Shown piece after piece: positions 33,507-45,664 of a stretch of 64,000 bases of DNA. Positions within the stretch are counted from its first letter, which is position 1; each line of letters begins with the position of its first letter. This DNA is from Marsupella aquatica. Its lineage: Eukaryota; Marchantiophyta. The DNA lies in assembly GCA_973895155.1 (NCBI GenBank), contig OZ316896.1, positions 17,546,001 to 17,610,000 on the forward strand. The letters are read 5' to 3'. The notes under the pieces are model-generated. The model worked only from the letters and a program-made list of their open reading frames with translations, was not told the origin of the DNA and made no database searches. The position numbers and the translations under genes were made by a program.

Positions 33507-36500
33507 ATGAAGACGATGATGAGGAGGAGCTCCTGGTGCTTACAGCAATTTCGCCGGATCACCACCTCGCAACCGTAAGCTTTCAGTTTTCGTACCTCTT
33601 TCTACATAAGGATTCAATTGTTGTCCTTCTGCCCTCGGCTAGTGAGCAAAGAGTCCGCTTTTTTCTACGAATTGGGCTGTCATGAATTTCCTTAAAGCGA
33701 TTCAGATGCCAGAGTAGCGGCGGTGGGCTGTCTTGTTTAGAACCAGAACGAATCCTGGCAGGAAATTAGCTGCTAAGCCAGCCACACTACCGGAGGATTC
33801 AAATTGGAAATTGTCGTTCCTGATTTTTGAATTGTGTCATTTCGATTCAAAACAACTGCAACCAACGAAGATAGACCATTTGCGCCCTTCTTATCGATCA
33901 TTCATAGGCTTTCTATTTGATAGCCCATTCCAAATTCTTGGCATTGTAATGATTGCGTTCAGAACAACGCTATCCATTTTTGGGTTGTACTGTCCGGGGG
34001 ACGAGGTTGTGGAGCTTCAAAGATTCGCAGAAGGGGCAGGTAATAGAAACTTGAAAAAGGTATAGAAGTAGGAGTAGACATCAATTGGTTCTTACCAATA
34101 GGAAAGCATAGGCATCGGTAACATTGACCGGAAAGCATGGACTGCTTTGGTTGAGCTCCTTAAGTGCGTGTCCTCAGGAATTTGGAAATACAGTCTTCAT
34201 CCATTGGTTATCAACCTGTTGCAGAACTTTGGTAATGCATCTCTTGTAAGGAGGAATCGTAGCACTCTTCGTCTCACCCATCCATCTCAATAAAACCCAC
34301 CGCCCACCTTCTCTTCGATCGCGAAGACTCGCTTTACACTTTTGAGTGTGAGAGTAAGGTCCCTCGAATCTCATTTCTTGATCTCAAGTAAAGACGCTCC
34401 CGCGTATCCTCGCAACTTGAATTTTGACCTCGGAGTTGGTTCAAGTTGCCAAGACTGTCTTAGCCGGAGATGTGGCAATGTTGGTGGGCCCGGTCGTCTG
34501 TGTATGTTAGGTTCTCGGCCTTGGAAGGACCATACGAGCTAATGTCCCAGGTTCTGACTCTGTGTTGTGTCTCAACCTCCAAAGCAAAATTCTCGTTATT
34601 GGGGATCCCAAATTACGATACTGTCAGGGACAATTTAGAAAATTGCATACTCTTCCCTTCACCAATTGCAAGAGCATATTCATGCTAGAGCTTCCTCAAT
34701 TCTCTGGACAGAGGGAGCTTGTGCAATGCCTTTCAGTCACCGGCCTGGTCACTGTCTTGCACTCTCACATCAGCAAGATGAACAGCTAGTAGGTTTGGAG
34801 GCCTCCGGTCCTGGCTTTTCACTATCTGTTGGGCCGTAGCACCACACTCATTTAGTTTGTCTGTCTTTGTCTTGATGTATTCCAGAGTGTCAAGAGTGTC
34901 GTGTACGAGGCCGGGTTCCACAAAGATATCGTCTAACCCGTAGGATTGTGACGAGGTTAATGAGACAGTCATTGAATTTCTCTCCTTTGTATTGCAGAAC
35001 TGTGTTTGAGGTTGTGAATCCAGCTACAGGAAGTGCATTTGCAGAGGTTCCAGATGACTCACCACAAGATGTGAGTTCTACTGAACCGTACTCTGTATTG
35101 TCTGGAGAAACATAGTTAAGAGCTTGCAAATCTACAAAGAGATTCAAGATGGAATGCATATTGCCACACAAGTTTTGGACATGAGATTGCGCCTGTAATA
35201 CAATCGACAACTCTAACTATGATGTAAAGTAGGGATCTATCTATGATCAATGTACCCTATAGCAAGTAACCTAGAAAATAGTTAGATTTGCATAATTTTC
35301 TTTTGCTGGTAACGAGTTCTGCAGTTCTCTTTAGGGACTATCTTTACTTTGGCGGATAAGGAAGCTTCTGTCATTGTTGCTCCAGGTTGCAGAAAAATTC
35401 GAAAGACTGTCTGCAGGCCAAAAAATGTGGGACGCAGTGCCAGTCTATGAGCGCCGGGTATACATCTATGGTCTCCGTTGCTTCTAAAGTTTTTGATATG
35501 AAGGTGTGGTTGATGACATTCCAAAGTTCAGCCAAGATAAGGAGATAGGCTCCATGCACATGTCGATATTGATGAAAAGATTCTGTAATGTTTATGACAG
35601 GAAGCTTTGGAGAGGTTCAATGAACTGCTAAGGGAGAACATGGTATGTATAAGACATCATGGACTGGTTCAGTTCAACTTCTCCCATTGAATTGTTTCTT
35701 TTTCGATCTAGCATCTGGACCGAGGTTCTATTTTGTGTTGATGGTGTCGCTCATCGTGGGGTTCTATTTGTTGGATGGAACAGAACAACTTATCTCAAAT
35801 ATTGACTTCAGAGATGGGAAAACCCATAAAACAGTCAAAGAATGAAATCAGGGCTACCGTGGATCGCATCAAGTTCTATGTCAATAACTATGAGAAGGTG
35901 ACAACCTCTCCGAATCGTAATCTAACAGGGGCTTTGAAACTTTTATCAATATTTTATTGGTCTTTTGTTTAAATTTTGCACCTCCGGGCATTGCTGATAG
36001 CGTGCGGCTTTAGAAGGGTCAATAATCATTATAATCACATCGACTAATTTCCAGTGACATGCTCAGGTTTTGCAAGAGCGAACAGTCTTAGAGACGACGA
36101 GACTGAGGGAGAAAGTAGTCTATGAGCCATTAGGAGTGGTAAGCAGATTTTTCAGTACTGATTCCTATTTGTCTGTCGTCGATTCATCTTACTTTCGCAG
36201 ACAGAATGACTCTCAAGTCTTTCAAACTGAGAGTTTCAATTGCTAATAAGCGTTTTGGTGGGGCAAGACTCGCAGATTGCCAACATTTCGGCTTGGAACT
36301 ACCCCTACTTTGTGTCGGCAAATGTATTTGCTGCAGCGCTATTGACTGGGAACACAGTTTTGTACAAACCAAGCGAATATGCTTCACTTTCTGGCCTGGA
36401 AATCACGCGTCTCCTCCACCAGGTACACTTCTAACCAATGTTTCTGTAAAAGGACATGCAATTTTGCGCAGTTCACCAATTTTGGGTGATAGAGGAGGCA

Positions 36501-39500
36501 TATTTTTGGATTCTTGTTACGCTGTCGACGAGGAACCTGCTTTTCTACTATCCCAAGATATTTTGTTTTTTCTCATGTTTCTACGCATTAATTGGAGACT
36601 TTAGATGGACATGCAATAGAGGAACTGTAGTTAATAAACCCTAATGCAGTTCTCTGCTCTGGCATATTTGAAGATTTTTATTCCTTTTTTCTGATAATGA
36701 TATACAAACCTGAGTGCGATTGTGAATTGAATATCATAGTTGTACTTGTATATGGTTGCAGGCAGGTATTCCGGCTGATGCGTTCCAAGTCACAACAGGA
36801 AAAGGTAGAACGGGAGCAGCAGTGGCTTCTTTAGAGGGTCTGGGTGGCGTATTTTTTACTGGCTCATTCAAAACTGGCCTACAGATAGCAAAACAAGCAG
36901 CGTCCAACTTGGTCAAGGTCTGTACGTCCTATTCTATATCAAATGACGTCAGAGGAAATTTCATATCAGGATATTGTTAACCAACGATCATTCCTTGGTC
37001 GAGCACATATCCTTTTCTACAAAGTACAGACAACAAATGAAAAATGGATTTCCCGTCCATGGCAGGTGCAATTGGAGCTGGGAGGGAAAGATGCTGCTTA
37101 TGTGCGGCAGGATGTGCCCAATGTAGCCAGTGCTGCCGCTTCCATTGCTGACGGAGCTTTTTATAACAACGGCCAGGTAGGCATTTTAAAAGTCGTCATA
37201 GGTTGCGAATTCCTGCTTGATGGTAGAGGTCTGAAGTATGCCTCAAGCCACTCGAGTAGGAATTGTGGCTGAGTGACCTTACAGTATTAATGTTCTCAGC
37301 ACATGATCTAGCTACAACCAGCTTACCGAATTTATATCGTGAAGGTGAAACTCTAAGTGCATACCACATTTCAACCAGAAAACACTATCAGCTTTTCTCC
37401 ATGTTTGTTCGCATTCCTGAACTTTAGCTGCGGTGCTCACGGCTCATTGGTGCAGAGTTGCTGCTCGGTGGAGAGAATCTATGTTGACAAGAGGATTTTC
37501 CCAGAATTTGTGGGAAATTTTATAAAGACTGTGAAGTCATTCAAGGTCAGTTTTAGGTGATTCTTTATGGATGCTGCTCATCGCCATCTCCTAAAAATGT
37601 CCTTTGATTAAATGTTCCAGTACATTATCTGAATTGTGGCCCATGCAATATTACATAGCACGTCATGTTGGGGCACTTGATGTACCTTGTTATGTAACAA
37701 GTTCGAGTGTCTAGCACTTCTTGAATTATTAGTTTTGGAGCTCAGGTCGGAGATCCCTTGAATGAGGATACATACATTGGACCGCTTGCTAGACAACCGC
37801 AAGTTCCATTTCTGGCATCACAAGTAAGTTGAATCTCAAAGAAAAAGCTGCAAAAACCTTCTGCAGTTTTCGTAGTAGTGTTGAATTCATTGATTTTTGT
37901 CGTGAGGTTGCTTGACTTCTATGTTCCCGCCGTGCTTCTATACTAATTCTGTGCATCACCACTGACTAGGTTACAGATGCACTTGAGAAAGGAGCAAATG
38001 CAGTAGTAGGTGGTAACCTTGACTTTAATGAACCTTCAAGCGGTGGATTCTGGTTCCCTCCCACCGTATGTGATTCAAGCTTCTACCTATGTAAAATTGT
38101 CTAATCACCTCACCTCATTTAGCAACGCAGATTCTAACTAAGGTCATGCTAAGACCCTCCGCACAAGACTTGCAGAGAGTTACCTTTGACACAGGAGTAC
38201 TGAAACTATCACAGCGTAGTCGTCGATAAGGAAATTACGAATACTATGAGGGAAATTGTTTTTTGTTAGGTCAACTTTGCACTTCTTCCTTAGTTTACTT
38301 GGATATTGGTGCCAAGAAGGTTTTGATTTAGAGGATTCACTTTGAATGTCAACCTCCCCTTTATGCATTAATCATATTCGTGTACTGCATTCTAAGTTCA
38401 TCATTGTAATGTCTGTCTGGAATTTGTTTGGATTTGGATGTAGCTTTTGTGAAACTATTGTGTCAAGAAAACATTAGCACCAGGATATTTCACTTTGGAT
38501 TTCTTATCTGTTCCGTGGTCAAACCTAAACAATCGGACCTATGTTCCACTGGATCCTGAGAGTGTAGATTACGGTAGTGATTAATGGTTTAATCCTTGAG
38601 GAGCCTTTGATGTGAGTTCGGTTGTAATTTCTGAATTCTTCGAATATTCTACTCAGCTTCTTTACTCCGTGACGACTTAAGGCTAAATTGATAATGAAGC
38701 TTCTCTCATCTTGGAGCTGTTGAACAGGTTTTGATAGACGTAAATCACACGATGAATGTGATGCGTGAGGAGTCATTCGGGCCCGTCATAGGCATTCAGG
38801 TGAGTGGCGTTTTAAATAGATTGGAATGTACTTTCTCCGATTGCAGCCATCTTTGAAGGGGTAGGAATTCTCGCTTCTATTGGTCATCTCCCTTAGCGAA
38901 ACTTTTCTGGCTTTGTGACCTAAGAGAAGGGAATGCAATTTTGTACTATCTGAATGGTGTTTTACCATCTGAAAGAAATAGAATCTTTGATAGCAGACTG
39001 CAGCGAGGCCCAATTAACAGTAGTACGAATACCTAATCTAATGGATTGCCATTAGCATCGATTCAAGCAAGAGACTTTCATGTCAGAAATCTTGACGAGA
39101 AACTCAGACGCATAACCTTCGCACACATGTAGGCTGTAGATGGTGACGAAGAGGCTTCACAGTTGATGAAAGATACTGCCTATGGGCTGACGGCAAGTGT
39201 TTTTTGCAAGTCCAGCAAAGATGCTGAGACCATTCTCCGAGGTGAAATTCTCATGGGGTTATCTGCTGATTTCATCTGTAATGTTCGTGCCATTTCAACT
39301 TCAAGACAAATTTGAGTCCTGGTAGTTTATCCTCTCAGAGCAAACTCCCCATCTGTTATTCTGCCTGACCGTTCTGACATGGTAAAGAGAAAGGTTCTCA
39401 CATATCACTGTGAACTGTGACTCAGGGCTAGAAGTTGGCACAGGCTACTGGAATTGTTGCGACCGAGTGTCGCCACGGCTTCCCTGGTAGGAGTTTGTCA

Positions 39501-39833
39501 AGTGATTGTTATCTTCAAAAGCCAGTTGAATAGTGGATGGTTGGAATAGTCGAGATATACATTGTGTTGCTTGGTCTGTTTTCGTTTGTTAAATCCTGAT
39601 ATGTCTAGCACTACTGTGATTTGCACTACATTAGATGGAGATGAAAATTTAGGCAAGGCAACAGCGGCTCTAAATGTTATTGTTTCATATCTGTGTGTAT
39701 TCTAGAAGTAATAAGTGTATGCTTGAATCGATACAGGTCAGGGAGAAAGGCATCTGGCCTTGGTTCCACTCTGGGTCTGGATGGTCTGAGATCATTCGTT
39801 CAACCGAAGGGGTTCTTTTTCCAGACTCCCTGA
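33507..39833 (+). CDS. Aldehyde dehydrogenase superfamily protein, 16 exons
   Basis: Exons: 33507-33574, 34998-35070, 35386-35457, 35601-35642, 35784-35897, 36067-36138, 36276-36422, 36762-36917, 37066-37176, 37456-37545, 37746-37823, 37970-38065, 38728-38799, 39133-39241, 39426-39486, 39737-39833. All junctions are GT-AG and in frame, giving 485 residues, a normal length. It should oxidise an aldehyde to an acid with NAD(P)+. Active-site features are present: NISAWNYP with Asn155, LYKPSE with Lys178, cofactor motif FTGS (228-231), general base Glu252 in LELGGK, nucleophile Cys287 in GQSCCSVER, and Glu388 in ESFGPV. The first exon encodes a short Arg-rich, acid-free leader suited to a mitochondrial signal. 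The GQSCCSVERIYV block and the ending SGRKASGLGSTLGLDGLRSFVQPK resemble bacterial (cyanobacterial) aldehyde dehydrogenases more than the common plant ALDH2, ALDH3, ALDH10 or ALDH22 families. The substrate is unknown. Exon 1 is supported by phase and by the leader, but is the least certain. Confidence 0.92.
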
Positions 39834-41382
39834 TGCTGAGCAAATCATTCACCAGGTTCAGGATTGTAAACTACAGGCGATCGGTATACCGATCATTATT
39901 TCAAGGCAATACCTTCCGTGATCTTACAAATTGCAGAAAAAGTGAAGAATTCGAATGTCCAGTCCGAGATCCGAAATACTTTTATATTAAATCCTCTTTT
40001 GCAATTTGACGAGCTTCAACACGTTGTCATTTCATTCAGCCAAAGTCTTCCCTTAATTATCTGTACCAATTCTGGAGAGATTGGAGTGAACCGAATCATT
40101 ATTGTAATACAAGAAACTCCTCTTTTCCGGCCGTTTGCCGGTTTGACTACCACAGGGCAACACATGCAGTACTACCACTACCTCATGCTGACTGTCCCAG
40201 AACTTGAAACTGAAAACACATGAAAGAAGCGGTAGAGAAGGGATTGATTATGGTGTGGATGATTCATTTCTTTGCCTTTATGGACGGTAGAGCAGGTAGA
40301 CATTGCACGGAATCTAGGTCTCCATCTTGCCTTTGTAATGAGTCAGGAACGGTACCATCTCATGAGACCGTAACAACGGTCGATGGGAAGTCGTCGTGCT
40401 CTGGTGGTAGTATATCAAGGACCTCCCCATCACGTCTTGGCTATCAATCCACGACGTATGAGAGGTTTTTAGGTCCACTGTTGTGTGAGTTGAACTCGAG
40501 TTCGCTGACCCATAAATTTAAACTCCAACCGGTTATACCCAATGGAAAGGACCGTTTCAGATATCCCTCTCCCGGAGTTTGAGGTAGTCTATTATTTTTA
40601 AGAAATTGCATCTAAGATTCACGGAATTACCTTTCAAATTCTTCATTTGAAAGCTCATCTCCTTTGAAGGTCTCACACGCTGGATTGTAATCACCATCCG
40701 AGTACCTTCTCTGGAAGCTCCAGATTGAATTATTCTGGCTTCTCAGCATTGTAAGTATGGCGTTGGGCGGAGGATTTTTCAAATTCGAAATGTACTACTC
40801 GAGAGCTCCCTCTTGGTAGTGGTTTCTCAATGTTGAGATTTCCAGTCCTGTACTGAGAATTTGTCGTAACATTTGGACACCAGACATACACACTAAACCG
40901 GCCCACTTATCCGAAGCCAAAATGATAGATAGCAACCCAGACTAATGTGGGTACCCACTTTCAAACGTACCCACTAGCAATGTTTTCTTGTTCACACATT
41001 AGAATTGCTTTATTTTGTCGATTGAGTATGATAATGTGTCATACTTCGGACAAAACGAGAAGCGAAGAGCTGAGTACAGTGTGAAGACAGCCTCCGGTCT
41101 ACACCTAGATCCCCATGAACAACCTGAGGCAAATGTTGAAATTCATGTAAAAGAATGCTGTACTTATCCGAAAAGAACAATGCCCACGATCATTCCAGGA
41201 AGGATTTCTGTAGCAACTTATCAGATTCAGAATGGGGAAAACATGCTTGCGCACAAACATCCCCACATGTGACCATAAGTTTGATGTCCAAGACAACTTA
41301 CAAACTAATGCTTAATATGAACTGAAATTCCCCGCAGAAAGTAGAATGGAATGCTGAACGACATTGAGAATGATTTTACTTT
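39834..41382. other. Intergenic between convergent genes
   Basis: No gene was found. This stretch lies between the 3' ends of the aldehyde dehydrogenase (+) and PSRP3 (-) genes and should hold both 3' untranslated regions. Several open frames of up to 120 codons are unrecognised and probably chance. Confidence 0.5.
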
Positions 41383-42558
41383 CTAAAGTAGGTTGGTCGC
41401 ATTTTGCTGCCACAAATTGATGATGTCTGTGGCTTGGTTCAGGAGAATGATGGTAGTCTTGCGGGAGATCCACTTCTTGCTATCCAATTTCGCCTTCAGT
41501 TCTTCCCACGCATCCTTTCTGGGCCAGAAGAAGTAGGGGCTGAGAGGTATTATTCCATGCCCAGGAACCACCTGATCCAGAGAAATGCCGATGTTCTTCT
41601 CCAACCATAAAAACCTTAGCACAACCCTTTGCTTCTTTCCTGACTTCACAGACACCTTGGACTTCTGCAAAGATAAATCTCCCCAGAAACCAGAGTCAAT
41701 TCCATCGTCTCCAAACTATGAACAACGGATAGCTAGCAAACGAAGCACATCGCTTACGCAAACGAATATTTTTTGTCCTCAAATACACCCTAGTCTACAA
41801 AGAGACATTTTAGAGTAAATATGACAATGATAGCTATTTCAGTAGTCTGAACACGGGTTATAATTTCAAACTATGCCCCACGTCCCAAAAGGAGGGCCGA
41901 TAAACTTAGCAATTGATTCATTCAAGCGTCTTGATTCATCCATTCCACTCATTCACCCTCTGTGACAAACACGGTATGAGTTTCAAATTGTGCCCCACGT
42001 CCCAAAAGGAAGTCGGTGAACTCAGCAATTGATCCATTCAGGAGTCGTGATTTTCTCATTCCATTCATTCACCCTCTGTGTGACAACGAGAACTTATGAA
42101 GAACAGTCATTCCCTGGACGCATTCTCTGACCCTGAGACACTCTGCTCGACTTAAAGCCACAAACCCCTCACATCTCATCTCAAAATCGTTCAGCCAGCT
42201 CAAGAAAAGGGGTAAGTCAAGTGCAAATCCCACACACCTTCTTTGGTGCCGGTGTAGGAGGAGGAGAGGGAGGCGACTCCAGCTCGACTTCGCCAGCTTC
42301 CGCAGCCTCTGCTCGGATCGCCAAGCGCTTGAAGCTCTTCTCCAAACCCACACTCCGTCGTCCAGAGGACGCACGGAGGCCGTTGAGCGCAGGCCTCCTG
42401 TGGAGAGAGAACGAGACGATGGAAGAAGAGGAGGGACGAATGCACGCTGCTGAAGCTGAAGCTGAAGCTCCCGGCGCGAGCCCTGCTGATGCTGCTGCTG
42501 CTGCTCTCGAGGTCGACATTGAGGTGCCGCTGAGGCACAGGCTGGTCGACGACGCCAT
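41383..42558 (-). CDS. PSRP3: Plastid-specific ribosomal protein 3 (PSRP3 / Ycf65-like, cS23), two exons
   Basis: Exon 1 is 42558-42238 and exon 2 is 41664-41383, joined in phase 0 with a GT-AG intron of 573 bp, giving 200 residues. Residues 1 to about 75 are a Ser/Ala/Arg-rich chloroplast transit peptide, followed by an acidic and Pro-rich linker ([19 protein letters not shown]). The conserved domain in exon 2 is diagnostic of the Ycf65/PSRP3 family: [34 protein letters not shown], and [15 protein letters not shown]. The protein is a small-subunit component of the plastid ribosome, encoded by the plastid genome in some algae and in the nucleus of land plants. The intron contains a duplicated ~119-bp sequence, and a minisatellite begins about 100 bases upstream of the start codon. 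Confidence 0.95.
41848..42085. repeat. ~119-bp tandem duplication inside the PSRP3 intron
   Basis: Two copies share TTTCAAA, TGCCCCACGTCCCAAAAGGA, CAGCAATTGAT/TAGCAATTGAT, and CATTCACCCTCTGTG. The second copy ends about 150 bases from the intron's 5' splice site. Confidence 0.85.
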
Positions 42559-42654
42559 CGCTGCTGCTGATCTGCTTCTGCTCTGCTGCTATGGCGTCCA
42601 CAACAGTGAGTGTACACCCGCGAGAGTTTATCCTTGTGAACTCTCTTTCCGTGT

Positions 42655-43620
42655 ATTCTTGCAATCCGTGGTTAAGTGTAACCCAGTCACCGTGTATAAG
42701 TGCATTCCGTGGTTAAGTTTAGCCCAGTCACCCTGTATGAGTGCATTCCGTGGTTAAGTGTACCCAAATCATAGTGTATAATTGTACTCCGTGGTTAAGT
42801 GTAACCCAGTCACTGTGTATAAGTGTATTCCGTGGTTAAGTGTACCCAAATTATTGCACATAATTGTACTCCGTGGTTAAGTGCAGTCCAGTCACCATGT
42901 ATAAGTGCATTTTGTGGTTAAGTGTCACCGTGTGTAATTGCATTCTGTGGTTAAGTGCTGCTCAGTCACTGGGTATAAGTGCATTCCTTGGTGTTAAGTG
43001 TAGCCCAGTTACTGTGTATTATAGCACTCCATGGGTAAGTAGCCCAGTCAAGGTGTAAGTGCATTCTGTGGTTAAGTGTACTCAAGTCACTGTGCATAAT
43101 TGTACTCCATGGTTAAGTGCAGTCCAGTCACCAGGTATAAGTGCATTCCATGGTTAAGCATAGAAGTCACCATATGTAATTGCATTCTGTGGTTAAGTGC
43201 AGCTCAGTCACCGTGTATAAGTGCATTCCTTGGTGTTAAGTGTAGCCCAGTTACTACGTTATTATTGCACTCAGTGGTTAAGTGCAGCTCAGTCGTGGAG
43301 TATAAGCGCATTCCGTGGTTAAGTGCAGGTGTATAATTGCACTCCGTGGTTAAGTGCAGCTCAGTCACCATGTATAAGTGCATTTGGTGGTTAAAGTGTA
43401 GCCCAGTCAGGGTGTATAAGTGCATTTCCATGGTTAAGTGTAGCGCAGTCACCATGTTTAAGTGCATTCCATGGTAAGTGTAGCCCAGTCACTGTGTATA
43501 AGTGTTTTTGTGATTATGTGTAGCCCTGTCAGTGTTTACAAGTGCTTCCTATGGTTGACTGCAGCCCTGTCACCTGTATAAGTGCATTCAATGGTTAACT
43601 GCAGCCCACTTGTGTAGTGC
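42655..43620. repeat. 41-bp minisatellite, about 22 copies, upstream of PSRP3
   Basis: The approximate unit is GTGTATAAGTGCATTCCG followed by TGGTTAAGTGTAGCCCAGTC. It recurs about every 35-45 bases from 42.66 to 43.6 kb, with the right end degenerate. Variants alternate between GTATAAGTGCATT and GTATAATTGCACT, giving a hint of a higher-order two-unit pattern. The array starts roughly 100 bases upstream of the PSRP3 start codon, so it occupies that gene's promoter or 5' leader. Confidence 0.9.
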
Positions 43621-45664
43621 AGCTCGGTTAGTGTAGTCCCTTGAATTTAGAGGGCTTTTTTTTGAAAATGCACCAAGATATGAAGTAGTCTACCTTGCAT
43701 TAGTGCACCATATATAAAGTACATTGCAAGATTAGCTGCAGCCAGGTCCTGTAGTCCCCTTATATTACAGGGCTTTCCTTTTAAAAATGTATGACTCCCC
43801 AATAATACAAGCCCTTTGACCACTCCCCCTGGTCTGCAAACCAAGCAACCAGGAGAGCTGACCACACAGGTTTTTGCTATGGGAGGGCCAAACAGAGCCA
43901 ATGGAAGAGTTTACGGCAGGGCAACTGCCGTGTGAGTTTTAGGGTTTAGGGTTTAGCATACAGAGTTTGTTCTTGAGGCAAGACCTGACCCGGAAGCCGG
44001 CACGCATTCTCACTTCATTAAAATTTCAAACTGTGGGGTGGTTTGGCGTCTACTCATGGGAATGTTCTTAAACCGCCACTGTCCCCAAAGCAAAACCTTG
44101 TGGATCAGGTTACTAAAATTAGTCAATAACTACTTCAGAAAGTAAAAGGAAGAGCTATTTTTTGTCCTATCAATGGACACTGGTTGTTTAAGCCATGACC
44201 AAAAAGTTCTTCTGAAGAAAAATATATATTCAATTTTTGGGTACGGCTTATTTTCAGTTCAGTTGGTGGGTTTTAGGGTTTTAGTGACCATCTAGCTAGT
44301 ACAATACCCTTCGTAGGTTGGAAACTCCACAAAACTACGGGACCACAAACCCATTTGGTGGCAGGAAAGTGGGAAAAGTACCATTAGGTTTTTTTGTCCC
44401 TGCTTTATTTTAGCATAAATTAGAGACTTAATGTGCTCTTTCAATAAGAACTTTATCAAAATAATCACCCCAGAAATGATTTTTAAGTCACTATTTTACA
44501 GAGTTAGGAATCAGAAGGGAGGCGTGACCAGCGGGGAGTTCAGGGTTTAGGCACACCATGTCTCTAGAGAGTGAGAGGGCACCTAAGCCAAAACAGACAA
44601 AGTGAGTACACAACTAGGGAAAGACTTAACCAGGTCCCTCTAGCATTTGTGAACTTGATAGAACACAAAGATGACTTCAGGACTCAATGGGGCCTTTTAA
44701 ATGGTAGGCCGTCAAATGTTCAAAAAATATAGTATCTCCACAATACTCGTAGTGGGGTCTACCTTGGGTACATGGCACCTGACTCAGGGTGTCACAAAAC
44801 ATTTTTTAAAAAATAAATTGATAAACCCAACATTTCATTGGATGATTAAATGATTTTTGTTTTTTTAGGCAAAAATTGTTTGGTGTGATTTTAACATTTA
44901 AGTTGCATTTCTGACTGTCAGATCTCCCTAGATTTAAGGATGACCATCAGATTATGGCTATTGAGACCCAGAAAAAGTAGAGAAATCTCGCCAAAATTAG
45001 CCAAAGCATTTTGGGGAAGTGTAATTTGGCGAATTTTCGCAAATATAAAAAACGCTGGAAGCAAGACTAAAACCCACACACAGGCTGAAATCAAACTCCA
45101 AGGCCGAGACACCACTCTGCACGAAGCATTTACCACATAGTGAAATCAATCAAATCCAAGGCCGAAACACCACTCTGCACGAAGCATTTACCACAGAGGG
45201 CCGACAGCGAACACCAAAAGAGCACTGAGGTCTGAGCACTGGACTGAATGAGGGAGAGAGCTCCGAGGTCTGAGCCGTGAGCGAGCACCGAGGTCCAAAG
45301 CACACGAGAGCAAAAATGTCCTGCTCTCCCCAATGTGCACCGCCCTAATTGGGCCGCACTGCCTCAACGGCACCCTAACTTGGCCTCCACTCCAACTGCG
45401 CGTGGTGCCACCCTCTGCTACAAAATGTGTGCAGACGAAAATTTAACTGACGTCGCAGGATGAGCCGGATGTCCAGTGGAAGGCTACTTGTGAATTGTGG
45501 TGGACTTTGAACTTTCAGGAGGTATTTGCTTGATGGATCCCCAAAATGAAAAGTATTATTTGATGGGATCCTTTGAGTTTGTGGCTATGTTGATTTAAGT
45601 TCTATTCATTCTGCGAAGTATTTGTTGTCCTCCGAAGCTCGTCAGTCTTCGAGCAGGAGCAGAG
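43621..45664. other. Intergenic between divergent PSRP3 and the DEAD-box gene
   Basis: No gene was found. It contains interstitial telomere-like sequence at 43937-43956 (repeats of TTTAGGG) and a duplication of about 55 bp at 45088-45195 (CCAAGGCCGARACACCACTC and GCACGAAGCATTTACCACA twice). The last few hundred bases are the promoter region of the helicase gene. Confidence 0.5.
43937..43956. repeat. Interstitial telomere-like repeat
   Basis: Two and a half copies of the plant telomere unit TTTAGGG. Similar short matches occur at about 2560, 5975, 9680 and 29555. Confidence 0.7.
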
